A stretch of DNA of 64,000 bases from JADJYF01 sp965278995 (GCA_965278995.1 OZ257136.1:1240001-1304000); one strand, 5' to 3'. Shown: positions 15,786-24,995, numbered from the stretch's first letter. Notes: a model not told the origin generated them from the letters alone. Program-made: numbers and translations.

Positions 15786-16268
15786 TCAGGATTCGGCGCG
15801 TTGCCAGGTTCCCGAACGACCGCCACTTTTGCTCAGCAGCCGGACATCCGTAATGGTCATACCGCGGTCGACTGCTTTGCACATGTCGTAAACCGTCAAC
15901 AGGGCGACCTGGACAGCATTCAGCGCCTCGATCTCTACGCCTGTCGGTCCGACCGTTTCAGCGACTCCACGACAGGTCACGCAATGCCCTTCGTCATCGA
16001 GCATCAGCTCGACTTCGACTTTGGTCAATTGCAGCGGATGACACAGCGGCACGAGTTCGGCCGTTCGTTTGGCAGCCATGATGCCGGCGATGCGGGCGAC
16101 GGCCAGCACGTCGCCTTTCGGATGTCCGCCGCTGCCAATCAGCGCCAGGGTGGCTGGCGCCATGTGGATGCTGCCGGCTGCTTCCGCACGACGATGCGTC
16201 GACGGCTTGCCGCCGACGTCGACCATGCGGGCATGGCCGGCGGCGTCGAGATGCGTAAGTTCGTTCAT
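15786..16268 (-). CDS. moaC: MoaC, cyclic pyranopterin monophosphate synthase
   Basis: This 160-residue protein catalyses the second half of the first step of molybdopterin synthesis, converting the MoaA product to cPMP. Motifs include MVDVGGKPSTHR, KGDVLAVARIAGIMAAK, LIPLCHP-like LVPLCHPLQ, EIEALNAVQVALLTVYDMCKA and the closing LLSKSGGRSG. All match MoaC over full length. It is transcribed away from moaD, with a shared 70-base promoter gap. Other moa genes lie within 7 kb. Confidence 0.96.
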   Translation of the reverse strand: MNELTHLDAAGHARMVDVGGKPSTHRRAEAAGSIHMAPATLALIGSGGHPKGDVLAVARIAGIMAAKRTAELVPLCHPLQLTKVEVELMLDDEGHCVTCRGVAETVGPTGVEIEALNAVQVALLTVYDMCKAVDRGMTITDVRLLSKSGGRSGTWQRAES

Positions 16269-16338
16269 GGCGCTGTCCTGTCGCGGCCGGCCGGCTGTTG
16301 TAAACTGGGTGTGAGTTCATCGAGAGTCGCGAGCCGCA

Positions 16339-16572
16339 ATGCCGCTTAAAGTACGATTTTTTGCCAGTCTAGCCGAGTCCGTCGGGCGCCGCGAGGCGCA
16401 ATGCGAATTCGTTCCAGGCATGACGACAGCCGATGTCTGGAGTCGCTTTCATGACGGCGCGGCGCTGTCGGCCGAGATCCTTTGCGCCGTCAATCACAGC
16501 TACAGTACCGGCGATCAACGCCTGGCCGATTGCGACGAAGTGGCATTTTTTCCGCCGGTAACGGGCGGCTGA
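16339..16572 (+). CDS. moaD: MoaD, molybdopterin synthase sulfur carrier
   Basis: This 77-residue ubiquitin-like protein ends in VTGG. The terminal Gly is thiocarboxylated and donates sulfur to cPMP in complex with MoaE. The strand pattern (MPLKVRFFASLAESVG) and the DCDEVAFFPPVTGG tail are family hallmarks. The next gene starts two bases after its stop. Confidence 0.95.
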   Translation: MPLKVRFFASLAESVGRREAQCEFVPGMTTADVWSRFHDGAALSAEILCAVNHSYSTGDQRLADCDEVAFFPPVTGG

Positions 16573-16573
16573 C

Positions 16574-17032
16574 ATGCTCGTCCGTATCCTCGAGCAGCCA
16601 TTCGATCCGCTGGAGGAACTGCGCGCTTGTCAGACAGCTCTCGGGCCACGCCTGCGACAGATTGGCGCGATGGCCTCGTTCGTCGGTTCGATGCGTGATT
16701 TCAACGAGGGAGTGCCGGTCACTTCGATGACCCTGGAACACTATCCCGGTATGACTGACAGTCATCTGGAATGCATCTGCGCCAGTGCCAGTGAACGCTG
16801 GCAACTGAACGAAGTTCTGATCGTTCATCGCGTCGGTGAAGTTCGGCCGCCCGATCCTATCGTGCTGGTGGCGACCTGGTCGGCACATCGTGCCCACGCG
16901 TTCGAATCGTGCCGGCACATCATGGAAGAGCTGAAGTCCACCGCGCCATTCTGGAAACGCGAAGAGACCGTTGCCGGCACCCGTTGGGTGACCAGCAATA
17001 CGCCGGGCACCAGTGGAACGCTCGAACGCTGA
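16574..17032 (+). CDS. moaE: MoaE, molybdopterin synthase catalytic subunit
   Basis: This 152-residue protein is the large subunit of molybdopterin synthase, which adds two sulfurs to cPMP. Visible motifs are GAMASFVGSMRDFN, MTLEHYPGM, VHRVGEV, and the lysine region STAPFWKREE with the catalytic Lys. The C-terminal RWVTSNTPG is slightly longer than in E. coli. It is co-transcribed with moaD. Confidence 0.95.
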   Translation: MLVRILEQPFDPLEELRACQTALGPRLRQIGAMASFVGSMRDFNEGVPVTSMTLEHYPGMTDSHLECICASASERWQLNEVLIVHRVGEVRPPDPIVLVATWSAHRAHAFESCRHIMEELKSTAPFWKREETVAGTRWVTSNTPGTSGTLER

Positions 17033-17059
17033 GCGCGCAAGCAGGACAAGCATCGCAGC

Positions 17060-17989
17060 ATGACCATGTTCATACGCGTCCTGGGGTCGGCAGCGGGCGG
17101 CGGTTACCCGCAGTGGAATTGCAATCATCCGAACAGTGCGCGTGCGCGCAGTGGCGATCCGCTGGCGCCGCCAAGAACCCAGTCTTCGATTGCAGTGAGT
17201 GCCGACGGTGAGGCGTGGACGCTGTTCAACGCCTCGCCCGATCTGCGCCAGCAGATCAACGACAATTCAATCCTGCATCCGCGACATGCGCTGCGTGACA
17301 GCCCGCTCAAGGCCGCGATCCTGACCAATGCCGATGTTGACCACGTCACCGGCCTCCTGAATCTGCGCGAGTCGCAACCGCTGGCGCTCTATGCGACCGA
17401 ACGAGTGCTGTCAGTGCTCGCGGCGAACTCGATTTTCAACGTACTGAACCCGGCTTTCGTCGAGCGGCGACCGCTCAAACTGAATGCGACAGTGACGCCG
17501 GCGCAGGCTGACGGCCGCGAATTGGGCTTTACCGTGCAGCCGTTCGCGGTGCCGGGCAAAGTCGCGCTGTGGCTGGAGAACGCGCAGGCCGGCGCCAATT
17601 TCGGCACCGTCGACGAAGACACGGTCGCGCTCGAAGTAACCGGCGGCGGCGCCCGGTTCTATTACATTCCCGCCTGCGCACGCATGACGTCGGCACTCGC
17701 CGAACGATTACGCGGCGCTGAACTGGTGTTCTTCGACGGCACCTTATGGACCGATGACGAAATGATCCGCGACGGCGTCGGCGTCAAAACCGGCCAGCGC
17801 ATGGGCCACATGAGCGTATCCGGCGACGACGGTACACTCGCCGCATTCAGTGAACTTGAAGTCAAACGCAAGATCTTCATCCACATCAACACCACCAATC
17901 CGATTTTGATTGAACGGACGCCCGAAAGAATCGCAGTCGAAGCGGAGGGCTGGGAAGTCGCCTACGATGGCATGGCCATCACGCTGTAA
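17060..17989 (+). CDS. pqqB: PqqB-family metallo-hydrolase
   Basis: This 309-residue protein matches PqqB along its length: VLGSAAGGGYPQWNC at the N-terminus, FNASPDLRQQI, LTNADVDHVTGLLNLRE (the Asp-x-Asp-His metal region), FYYIPACARM, MGHMSVSG and IFIHINTTNPIL. PqqB is a beta-lactamase-fold protein required for full PQQ production, probably as an oxygenase or transport factor. No pqqA, C, D or E is adjacent, which is unusual. It starts 28 bases after moaE, so it may be read with the moaDE transcript. ATG at 17060 or 17066. Confidence 0.9.
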   Translation: MTMFIRVLGSAAGGGYPQWNCNHPNSARARSGDPLAPPRTQSSIAVSADGEAWTLFNASPDLRQQINDNSILHPRHALRDSPLKAAILTNADVDHVTGLLNLRESQPLALYATERVLSVLAANSIFNVLNPAFVERRPLKLNATVTPAQADGRELGFTVQPFAVPGKVALWLENAQAGANFGTVDEDTVALEVTGGGARFYYIPACARMTSALAERLRGAELVFFDGTLWTDDEMIRDGVGVKTGQRMGHMSVSGDDGTLAAFSELEVKRKIFIHINTTNPILIERTPERIAVEAEGWEVAYDGMAITL

Positions 17990-18012
17990 CCTGAAATCAA
18001 GTGATCTTTGGC

Positions 18013-18071
18013 TTCCGAATCCGCCCATAGATGTAACACCCAGGCTCTCCGAGCTATTCGCGGATTTGGAA
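18013..18071. terminator. long inverted repeat between convergent genes
   Basis: TTCCGAATCCGC (18013-18024) pairs with GCGGATTTGGAA (18060-18071), 11 of 12 bases, across a 35-base loop. It lies between the stops of pqqB (plus) and moeA (minus) and could serve both as a terminator. There is no T-run, so it might instead be a rare repeat. Confidence 0.45.
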
Positions 18072-18078
18072 TCCGACG

Positions 18079-19338
18079 TCAGCTCAACAACGCATGAAAT
18101 GGTTGTACGCTGACAGTGCAGCCAGCTTCGACATCACCGCAATCGACGGCCAGCAGAATAAAACAGTCAGCTGCCGTCATCGAATACAAAATGCCGGAAC
18201 CCTGATCGCCGGTGGCCGTGACGAGTAAGCCGCCGTCGGCATCGCGCGACAAAACCCCGCGCTGGTATTCCATGCGCCCGCGCCGTTTCTTCAGTAATCC
18301 GGTCGTACGAGCGCTGACGATCAGGGGCGCCCTGGCCTCGCTGCCAGCGAGTTTCAGCAGTGCCGGCTGCACGAACTGATAGAACGTCACCATCACTGAG
18401 ACCGGATTGCCGGGCAGGCCGAAAAACCGCGCGTCACCGACCGTGCCGAAAGCGAGCGGTCGCCCCGGTTTCATGGCAACTTTCCAGAAGCGGACTTCGC
18501 CGACCCGGCTCAGCACTTCCTTGATGTAATCGGCTTCGCCGACCGACACGCCACCCGACGTGATCACGGCGTCGGCCATCGCGGCAGCTTCGAGCAGCGC
18601 GGCCTCGACGGCTTCCGGTCGATCGCGCACCACGCCCATATCGATGATCTCGGCATCGATGTGGCGCAGCATGGCGTATAGCGTGTAGCGATTGCTGTCG
18701 TAGATTTCGCCCGGCCCCAGGGTCTCGCCGAGCGAACGCAATTCGTCACCAGTCGAGAAAAAAGCGACGCGAATGCGTCTGCAGACATCGACTTCGACGA
18801 TACCGAGAGAGGCAATGAGACCCAGATCGGCCGGGCCGATGCGATGCCCGGCGTGAAGTACCGTCTGACCGGCGCGGAGATCTTCGCCCGCGACGCGCAC
18901 GTTCTGCCCACGCTTGTGTGCACCGTCGAGGCGGACCCGGGGACCGTCGCTGCGCGTATGTTCCTGCATGACAACCAGGTCGGCACCATCAGGCAGTGCC
19001 GCCCCGGTCATGATACGCACGGCCTGGCCAGGTCCGAGTGCGCCGTTGAACGGGCGACCGGCAAACGCGCTGCCGATGACGTCCAGTTCGCGTTCGCCAC
19101 TCGCCGGCAGATCATCAACGCGAACAGCATAGCCATCCATCGCCGAGTTGGTGTGCTGCGGAACGTCTACCGGTGACAGCAGGGGATGCGCGAGTATGCG
19201 GCCGAGCGCGGTGCGCAGCGCCAGGCGTTCATAACCGCTGACTGGGACCATCTGGGCGAGGATGCGCGACATCGCCTCTTCGCAGCTCAGCGAAACGCCG
19301 TCATAGTCATCATCACAGCTGGGGTCGCGCAGCGTCAT
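18079..19338 (-). CDS. moeA: MoeA, molybdopterin molybdenumtransferase
   Basis: This 419-residue enzyme inserts molybdenum into adenylated molybdopterin. It has the hallmark NSAMDGYAV, RIMTGAALPDGAD, the FFSTGDEL loop, SGGVSVGEADYIKEVL, AMKPGRPLAFG and LPGNPVSVMV. The domain order I-IV appears complete. It is the last gene of the minus-strand run moaA-tupB-tupC-mobA-mobB-moeA, nine bases after mobB. Confidence 0.96.
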   Translation of the reverse strand: MTLRDPSCDDDYDGVSLSCEEAMSRILAQMVPVSGYERLALRTALGRILAHPLLSPVDVPQHTNSAMDGYAVRVDDLPASGERELDVIGSAFAGRPFNGALGPGQAVRIMTGAALPDGADLVVMQEHTRSDGPRVRLDGAHKRGQNVRVAGEDLRAGQTVLHAGHRIGPADLGLIASLGIVEVDVCRRIRVAFFSTGDELRSLGETLGPGEIYDSNRYTLYAMLRHIDAEIIDMGVVRDRPEAVEAALLEAAAMADAVITSGGVSVGEADYIKEVLSRVGEVRFWKVAMKPGRPLAFGTVGDARFFGLPGNPVSVMVTFYQFVQPALLKLAGSEARAPLIVSARTTGLLKKRRGRMEYQRGVLSRDADGGLLVTATGDQGSGILYSMTAADCFILLAVDCGDVEAGCTVSVQPFHALLS

Positions 19339-19347
19339 GCGAAGAAT

Positions 19348-19908
19348 TTAGGCGCTGGCCGGTACTTCGCGCAAGCCCGCATGGTGCGCGACGTGGCGGA
19401 GGATATGCTGTGCGAGTGCGTCGGGCTGGTCGAGGTCGTAGACCGGTACGTCGAGCAGCGGCGCCGGCTGTTGATTCGAGGCGACGGCAATAACCGCGCG
19501 CGAAGCAGTCGTTTGCAGTGTGCTCGAGCATTCGACCCGGTGCACTTCCACTTGCGGAATCGATTCGAGCTTGTAGCCTTCGACCAGCACGAGATCGAGT
19601 TGGTCGAGCCCCAGGCGGTCGAGCAATTGCACCAACGTCGGGTCGGCCGCCCCCGGTGATTCGACGATCAGTGCCCAGCGCGCGTGCGATCCGATCAGCA
19701 CCTGACTTGCACCTGCCGCGCGCAACGTATGGCTGTCCTTGCCGGGATGGTCGATATCGAAAGGATGGTGGGTATGCTTGACGCAGCCGACGCGCAAGCC
19801 GGCTGCAGCGAGGCGCGGAATGAGCGCCTGCAGCAGCGTCGTCTTACCGGTACCACTGGGTGCGATAAAGCCGAGTATCGGCACGCCGCGATGCGCGACC
19901 ATCGTCAT
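19348..19908 (-). CDS. mobB: MobB, GTP-binding Mo-cofactor accessory protein
   Basis: This 186-residue P-loop protein has Walker A SGTGKTTL, the CVKHTHHPFDID motif and VEGYKLE. MobB binds MobA and GTP in attaching GMP to molybdopterin. The ATG at 19908 overlaps the mobA stop by four bases (ATGA) and fixes the start; the frame is open further upstream but unlike MobB there. Confidence 0.94.
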   Translation of the reverse strand: MTMVAHRGVPILGFIAPSGTGKTTLLQALIPRLAAAGLRVGCVKHTHHPFDIDHPGKDSHTLRAAGASQVLIGSHARWALIVESPGAADPTLVQLLDRLGLDQLDLVLVEGYKLESIPQVEVHRVECSSTLQTTASRAVIAVASNQQPAPLLDVPVYDLDQPDALAQHILRHVAHHAGLREVPASA

Positions 19909-20504
19909 GCGCCGGCCCGCATCGCCGCCGCTGCGAGATCGGCAGCCGTGTTGATGTTGGCGAACGCGGTACATTCGGCGCCGAAGTCGACCGTTGCGCA
20001 GGGATGCCGCGCATACCAGGCATTGATTTTGCGCCCACCTTCGCCGAGGTACCGATCGAGGTCGTCCAGCAGCGCGCGTTGCAGCAGGGCAAAGGTCGGT
20101 TGCACCCGCTCGCCGGTGCGCGCGACAGCGATATCCACAGCCTGTTCAAGCAGGGCATCATGTAGACAGTCAACCAGATTGGCCGGTATGAATGGGCTGT
20201 CGCACGGCACGATCATGACCAGTGGCGTCGTCGCCGCGTGCAGCGCCGCCGCGATTCCGGCCAGCGGGCCGACATCGTCGTCGCTTCTATCGGGGATGAG
20301 ACGCGCTGCCAGCGCGCCATAGGCGAACAAATTGCGGTTGACGCTCAGTATCAGTTCGTCGAGCTGGGGCTGCAGACGATCGATGACGTGCGCTGTCAGC
20401 GGGCGCCCGGCGAGTTCCAGCAGACCTTTGTCCTGGCCGCCAAAACGTGTCCCGCGGCCGCCGGCCAGAATGCAGCCTGTAATACGCGACCGCTGTGGAA
20501 TCAT
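19905..20504 (-). CDS. mobA: MobA, molybdenum cofactor guanylyltransferase
   Basis: This 199-residue nucleotidyltransferase transfers GMP to Mo-molybdopterin, giving the bis-MGD cofactor. It has ILAGGRGTRFGGQDKGLL (the LAGGxxxRxGGxDK motif), GPLAGIAAAL, and VPCDSPFIP. The start overlaps the tupC stop (ATGA). Presence of MobA implies DMSO-reductase-family enzymes elsewhere, because the xanthine-oxidase-family enzyme in this window would use MCD (via MocA) or plain MPT. Confidence 0.95.
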   Translation of the reverse strand: MIPQRSRITGCILAGGRGTRFGGQDKGLLELAGRPLTAHVIDRLQPQLDELILSVNRNLFAYGALAARLIPDRSDDDVGPLAGIAAALHAATTPLVMIVPCDSPFIPANLVDCLHDALLEQAVDIAVARTGERVQPTFALLQRALLDDLDRYLGEGGRKINAWYARHPCATVDFGAECTAFANINTAADLAAAAMRAGA

Positions 20505-21229
20505 CGTCCGAGCTCAGGGGTGCGCGGCTCGCGGTAGAGCGGAATGACCGTGGCGTTTCGCGCACCGGCCGATTCAACGCGGCCACCCTCGATCAGCAGG
20601 TGGTGGTCGCAGACTGTCGTGAGCGGTTCTTCGTGATGGCTGGCGAACAGGATACTCGATCCGCAGCGGCGCAAATCGAGGACCAGTTCGCAGCTCCGCC
20701 GTCGATTGTCGGCATCCATGTTCGCTGTGATTTCGTCGAGCAGCAGCAAAGCGGGTTTGAGAATGCGCGCGCGCGTCAGCGCTACGCGTTGCTGTTCGCC
20801 GGTAGACAGGCGTCGCGCCGGAGTCGCTGCGAGGTGGGCGAGATCGGCCCACACCAATGCAGCGCCGATTTCGGCACGCAGGCTCGCGTTTTGCGCGCCA
20901 CGCAGTTTCAAGCCATAGGCGATATTGGCTTCGACGGTACCGTCAAACATGTAAGGCGATTGGTGCAGGTAGACATGACGGCCACGGCAATGGCGTGCTG
21001 CCGCCGATGTCGTCATTGGCAGACCGAGAGCGGCCAATCGCCCGCGTGTCGCGGTCAGCAGACCGGCCAGCAGTTTCAGCAGCGTTGTTTTGCCAGAGCC
21101 GTTGGCGCCTGTCAGCATCAGCAATCGCCCGGGCTCGATACGCAGATGATCGATTTCGAGTACTTTGCGTCCATCGCGGGTAAACGACAGGTTCTCGATA
21201 TCGAGCAGGGCGGGGGCGCGTTCGTTCAT
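20501..21229 (-). CDS. tupC: tungstate/molybdate ABC transporter ATPase
   Basis: This 242-residue ATPase has Walker A GANGSGKTTLL, a Q-loop (YLHQSPYMFDGTV), signature LSTGEQQRVALTRA, Walker B LLLLDEIT and an H-loop (FASHHEE). The Q-loop context and short length match TupC-type tungstate importers. It is coupled to tupB upstream and mobA downstream, linking oxyanion uptake with cofactor synthesis. Confidence 0.88.
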   Translation of the reverse strand: MNERAPALLDIENLSFTRDGRKVLEIDHLRIEPGRLLMLTGANGSGKTTLLKLLAGLLTATRGRLAALGLPMTTSAAARHCRGRHVYLHQSPYMFDGTVEANIAYGLKLRGAQNASLRAEIGAALVWADLAHLAATPARRLSTGEQQRVALTRARILKPALLLLDEITANMDADNRRRSCELVLDLRRCGSSILFASHHEEPLTTVCDHHLLIEGGRVESAGARNATVIPLYREPRTPELGR

Positions 21230-21927
21230 CGAACCGGTACGCCGCCACCCTGGGCATAGCCGAGCGCAGCGTTCAAGCCCAGCGCAAAGGCCAGTAGAAC
21301 CATGCCAAGTGCGATACCCTGGGCGAAATGGCCCTTGCTCGTTTCGAGCGCGATGGCAGTCGACATGTTGCGCGTGTGATAGAGAATGTTGCCGCCGACC
21401 ATCATCGAACAGCCGACTTCAGCAATGATGCGGCTGAACGCCGCGATGACGGCCGCCAGCAAGCCAAACCTGACATCGTGCATGACCGTAGCCAACGCCC
21501 GCCACGGCCGTGCGCCGAGTGTCACGGCAGTTTCCCAGGCCCGCTGGTCGCCACCCTGAAATGCCGAATGCGCCATAGCGACGAGCAACGGCAGGCACAG
21601 CAGCATCTGACCGATAACCATGGCCGGTTGCGTGAACAGGAGATGCAGACCGCCGGCCGGGCCCTCGCCTGACAGCAACAGATAGACCAGCAGACCGACG
21701 ACCACCGCCGGTACCGCCATCAGAGTGCTGGTGCTTGTAATCAACAATCGTCGACCAGGAAAGCGCGCGTATGCCAGCGCAAATGCCAGCGGCAGCGCGA
21801 GCGGCGTGGAGAACACAAGTGCTCGCAACGAGACCGAGAACGACACGCCGATGATAGCCCACAGTTCAGCATCGCCGTTCAGCAGCAGATGGACGGCAAG
21901 GCGCGTCGCTGCAGTCAGTTCGTTCAC
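21226..21927 (-). CDS. tupB: tungstate/molybdate ABC transporter permease
   Basis: This 233-residue permease has about five membrane spans and the cytoplasmic loop EAA-like motif (ETAVTLGARPWRALATVMHDVRFGLLAAVIAAFSRIIAEVG). The ILYHTRNMSTAIALETSKG segment is characteristic of TupB. I chose GTG 21927 because the longer frame would run into moaA. There is a 26-base gap after moaA. No substrate-binding protein gene (tupA) is present beside it. Confidence 0.87.
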   Translation of the reverse strand: MNELTAATRLAVHLLLNGDAELWAIIGVSFSVSLRALVFSTPLALPLAFALAYARFPGRRLLITSTSTLMAVPAVVVGLLVYLLLSGEGPAGGLHLLFTQPAMVIGQMLLCLPLLVAMAHSAFQGGDQRAWETAVTLGARPWRALATVMHDVRFGLLAAVIAAFSRIIAEVGCSMMVGGNILYHTRNMSTAIALETSKGHFAQGIALGMVLLAFALGLNAALGYAQGGGVPVR

Positions 21928-21953
21928 GTCGCTCGCCGCGGTAGCGGACCTCG

Positions 21954-22964
21954 TCAGCCGCCGGTATGGCTCATATGACGGAAGATGAGCGGCTGTGAGC
22001 GCAGATTGAATTCGTGCCCCTGCGGCTTGATGGCCATGCTGTCGACGATGGCCCGCTTCAGTGCCGGCATTGAATTCGGATGGGTGCGCACGACATGTTT
22101 GAGATCGACCGAGTGTTCCTGCCCAAGACATAGCAGAAGCTGACCTTCGACCGTCAGGCGAACGCGATTGCAATCGCCGCAGAAATTATGGCTATGCGGA
22201 GAAATGAAGCCGACGCGTGTGCCGGTTTCTGCAAGGCGGAAATATTTCGACGGTCCACCGGTAGTCTCGGCGGTCGGCAGCAGCGTGTAGCGCTGGCTCA
22301 AGTCGCGCCGGATCTCGTCGCTCGAATAGTACGCCTCGGCCCTGTCATGGTCGCCGATGACACCGAGAGGCATCTCTTCGATAAACGATATATCCATCCC
22401 GCGCTGGCTCGCATAATCGACCAACGGCAAAACCTCGTTCTCGTTGCGTCCCTTCAGGATAACGGCATTGAGCTTGATGTTCTCGAACCCCGCAGCACGC
22501 GCGGCATCGATACCGCGCAGCACCTGCGCCAGTTCGCCGACGCGCGTCAACCGACGGAAGGTGTCGGCGTCGAGTGAATCGAGGCTGATATTGATGCGGC
22601 GGACGCCGGCGGCTCGAATAGCCGTGGCCATACGTTCGAGTTGCGAACCGTTGGTCGTGAGAACCAATTCGCGTAATCCTGGCAGAGCGCCCAGATCCTG
22701 CATGAGTTTCAGCACGTTATTCCGCACCAGCGGCTCGCCGCCGGTCAGGCGGATCTTGGTGACGCCCAGTTCGACGAAAGCACGACCGATAAGCGCCAGC
22801 TCTTCGAGCGTGAGGATGCGTGCTCGCGGCAGGAAGTCCATCTGTTCGTCCATGCAGTAAACACAGCGGAAATCGCAACGATCTGTCACTGAAATACGGA
22901 CGTAGTCGACGACGCGACCGAAGTTGTCGATTAATTGGTGGGGGAACTGCGCGGACTGCGTCAT
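21954..22964 (-). CDS. moaA: MoaA, GTP 3',8-cyclase
   Basis: This 336-residue radical SAM enzyme starts molybdopterin synthesis from GTP. The SAM cluster is C30-x3-C34-x2-C37 (CDFRCVYC). The second C-terminal cluster is in FCGDCNRVRLTVEGQLLLCLG. It ends in Gly-Gly, the C-terminal tail needed for catalysis in MoaA. It heads the minus-strand Mo operon. Confidence 0.97.
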   Translation of the reverse strand: MTQSAQFPHQLIDNFGRVVDYVRISVTDRCDFRCVYCMDEQMDFLPRARILTLEELALIGRAFVELGVTKIRLTGGEPLVRNNVLKLMQDLGALPGLRELVLTTNGSQLERMATAIRAAGVRRINISLDSLDADTFRRLTRVGELAQVLRGIDAARAAGFENIKLNAVILKGRNENEVLPLVDYASQRGMDISFIEEMPLGVIGDHDRAEAYYSSDEIRRDLSQRYTLLPTAETTGGPSKYFRLAETGTRVGFISPHSHNFCGDCNRVRLTVEGQLLLCLGQEHSVDLKHVVRTHPNSMPALKRAIVDSMAIKPQGHEFNLRSQPLIFRHMSHTGG

Positions 22965-23140
22965 GGTGTCGTGGCGAGGCTCAAGGCGTTAAACGTGACT
23001 TGTCGACTAAGTGTAGCATGGGGGTTCGCAGCAGAAAGCCGCTGAGGTGATCCAGCCGCGGTGCGTCCTGGCCACGATATACAATGGCGGGTCATGAACG
23101 GACTCGCCGTGTTCCCGCCGCCTTTCGCCATCCGCCCGGC

Positions 23141-24379
23141 ATGACGTTAGGGCTACTGAATCGGCGCATTGGCGCCATTGGCATACTCGGTTTCGCTGCC
23201 GGACTCCCGTTGGCGCTGAGCGACAGTACGCTGCAGGCCTGGTTGACTGTCAGCGGTGTCGACGTCGCCACGATCGGCGTTTTTTCGCTGGTCGGTCTGC
23301 CTTACGTCTTTAAATTCCTGTGGGCGCCACTGCTCGATCGCTTCCAGCCAGGCTGGCCGGGGCGTCGGCGCGACTGGATCCTGCTGACCCAGGCGCTGCT
23401 GGCGGCCTTGCTGGCCGCCACGGGGTTGCTGCACATCGGCAATCAGACCCTGCTCACGCTCGGTGCGCTGGCACTACTGATTGCGTTCAGCTCGGCGACT
23501 CAGGATATCGCTATCGACGCCTATCGCAGCGAAGTGCTGAGCGCCCCGGAGCGTGGTTTTGGCGCAGGCGTCTTCGTCGCTGGCTATCGTGTGGCGATGC
23601 TCGTCGCCGGTGCCGGCGCGCTGCTCATCGCCGATCACCACGGTTTTGCTCATGTCTATCTGCTGATGGCAGGCTTGATGTTGTTGGGCATGGTTGGCAC
23701 CGTGCTAACACCTGCGCTGCCGCAGAGCGTCGCGGCTCCGGCGAGCCTGCGCGCCGCCGTCCTGGAACCACTGCGCGATTTCTTTCAGCGCGATGGCGCC
23801 GTGACCCTGCTCTGGATCGTGTTCCTGTACAAACTTGGTGACGCTTTCGCCGGGCGGTTGACCACGAACTTCCTGCTCAGCGAACTCGGTTTCACGTTGA
23901 CCGAGGTTGGCGCCATCTACAAAGGACTGGGACTGCTGGCGACGCTGGGCGGGGCACTGTTTGGCGGTGCGCTGATGTTCAAGCTCGGGCTCTATCGCGC
24001 GTTATTCGGATTTGCCTGGCTGCAGGCGGCAACCAATCTCGGTTTCTGCGTGCTTGCCGTACTCGGCAAATCGTATGTCGCCATGATCACCGCAGTCGCG
24101 CTGGAAAATTTGACCGGCGGCATGGGCACAGCAGCGTTTGTCGCGCTGCTGATGGCGGCCTGCAACGCACGCTACAGTGCGACCCAGTTTGCGCTGCTGA
24201 CGGCCGTTGCGAGTATCGGCCGCGTACTCGCCGGCCCGCCGGCCGGCGGCCTCGTGCAGGCACTCGGCTGGCCGGCTTTCTTCTTCCTGACGTTTCTGAT
24301 TGCATTGCCAGCTATCGTTCTCATCCATCGTCAACGCGCGCTGATCGAGCGCACCGACGCTGGTCGCGCCGCCAACTGA
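23141..24379 (+). CDS. ampG: AmpG-like muropeptide permease
   Basis: This 412-residue MFS transporter has about 12 spans. Its N-terminus (ILGFAAGLPLALSDSTLQAWLTV, FSLVGLPYVFKFLWAPLLDRF, SATQDIAIDAYR) aligns closely with AmpG, which imports anhydro-muropeptides for peptidoglycan recycling. I chose the ATG at 23141 by length match with E. coli AmpG; an ATG at 23084 would add 19 residues. It is divergent from moaA. No beta-lactamase or ampR is nearby. Confidence 0.88.
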   Translation: MTLGLLNRRIGAIGILGFAAGLPLALSDSTLQAWLTVSGVDVATIGVFSLVGLPYVFKFLWAPLLDRFQPGWPGRRRDWILLTQALLAALLAATGLLHIGNQTLLTLGALALLIAFSSATQDIAIDAYRSEVLSAPERGFGAGVFVAGYRVAMLVAGAGALLIADHHGFAHVYLLMAGLMLLGMVGTVLTPALPQSVAAPASLRAAVLEPLRDFFQRDGAVTLLWIVFLYKLGDAFAGRLTTNFLLSELGFTLTEVGAIYKGLGLLATLGGALFGGALMFKLGLYRALFGFAWLQAATNLGFCVLAVLGKSYVAMITAVALENLTGGMGTAAFVALLMAACNARYSATQFALLTAVASIGRVLAGPPAGGLVQALGWPAFFFLTFLIALPAIVLIHRQRALIERTDAGRAAN

Positions 24380-24494
24380 TTTGCACCATTGGCGGGCACG
24401 ACGCTTTCCGTGCTAGCTTGCGACGTCGGGGGAGGGCAATCACGCGAACGGGGATCGCGCTGGCTGCCGGTAGATATTTAAGGGGAGAAAAGCT

Positions 24495-24989
24495 ATGGCA
24501 GGCGTCGTACTGCTGTTCGTGGGCGCTGTATTGCTCGTGAACGGGATGGGCGGGCTCGGGAAGGTCGAGCTGCGCTCGATGGCGATATTGAATTTTCTGG
24601 TTGGCGGGCTCGCGCTGGTTGCAACGCTACTGCAGTTCATCCGCGCCGAGACGCCAGCGCAGTTTTTCGGCGTCGCGCAGTTCTTTCTCTTCACGTTCAC
24701 TTATCTCTATGTCGCGCTCAGTATCTGGCTCGAACTCGATATGCGCGGCTTCGGCTGGTTCTGTTTCTTCGTCGCTTTTACGACTATTCCCTGTTCACTG
24801 GTCAGTTTTCAGAATGGCGACGTTCGGTTCGGCAGTTTCTGGCTGATTTGGGGCGTGCTGTGGTTCATGTTCTATCTGGTCAATGTGCCGGGTAAGGATT
24901 TCGGCAAATGGCTGCCCTACGGCAGCATCGCCGTGGGCTTTTTTACCTGCTGGATACCTGGCTTGCTTATCCTGACCAACCACTGGTAA
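24495..24989 (+). CDS. AmiS/UreI-family channel protein
   Basis: This 164-residue protein has six predicted spans and the AmiS/UreI pattern: VVLLFVGAVLLVNGMGGLG, NFLVGGLALVA, FTYLYVALSIWLELD, FWLIWGVLWFMFYL. These channels pass urea or short amides, as in Helicobacter acid resistance and pseudomonad amidase loci. No urease or amidase gene is adjacent, so the substrate is open. A good site AAGGGGAG precedes the ATG. Confidence 0.85.
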   Translation: MAGVVLLFVGAVLLVNGMGGLGKVELRSMAILNFLVGGLALVATLLQFIRAETPAQFFGVAQFFLFTFTYLYVALSIWLELDMRGFGWFCFFVAFTTIPCSLVSFQNGDVRFGSFWLIWGVLWFMFYLVNVPGKDFGKWLPYGSIAVGFFTCWIPGLLILTNHW

Positions 24990-24995
24990 ACCGGA

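Noticed and set aside
22965..23140. Molybdenum cofactor riboswitch before moaA
   Set aside because: The gap was inspected, but no convincing conserved stem set was seen; an Infernal run with the MoCo model would decide.
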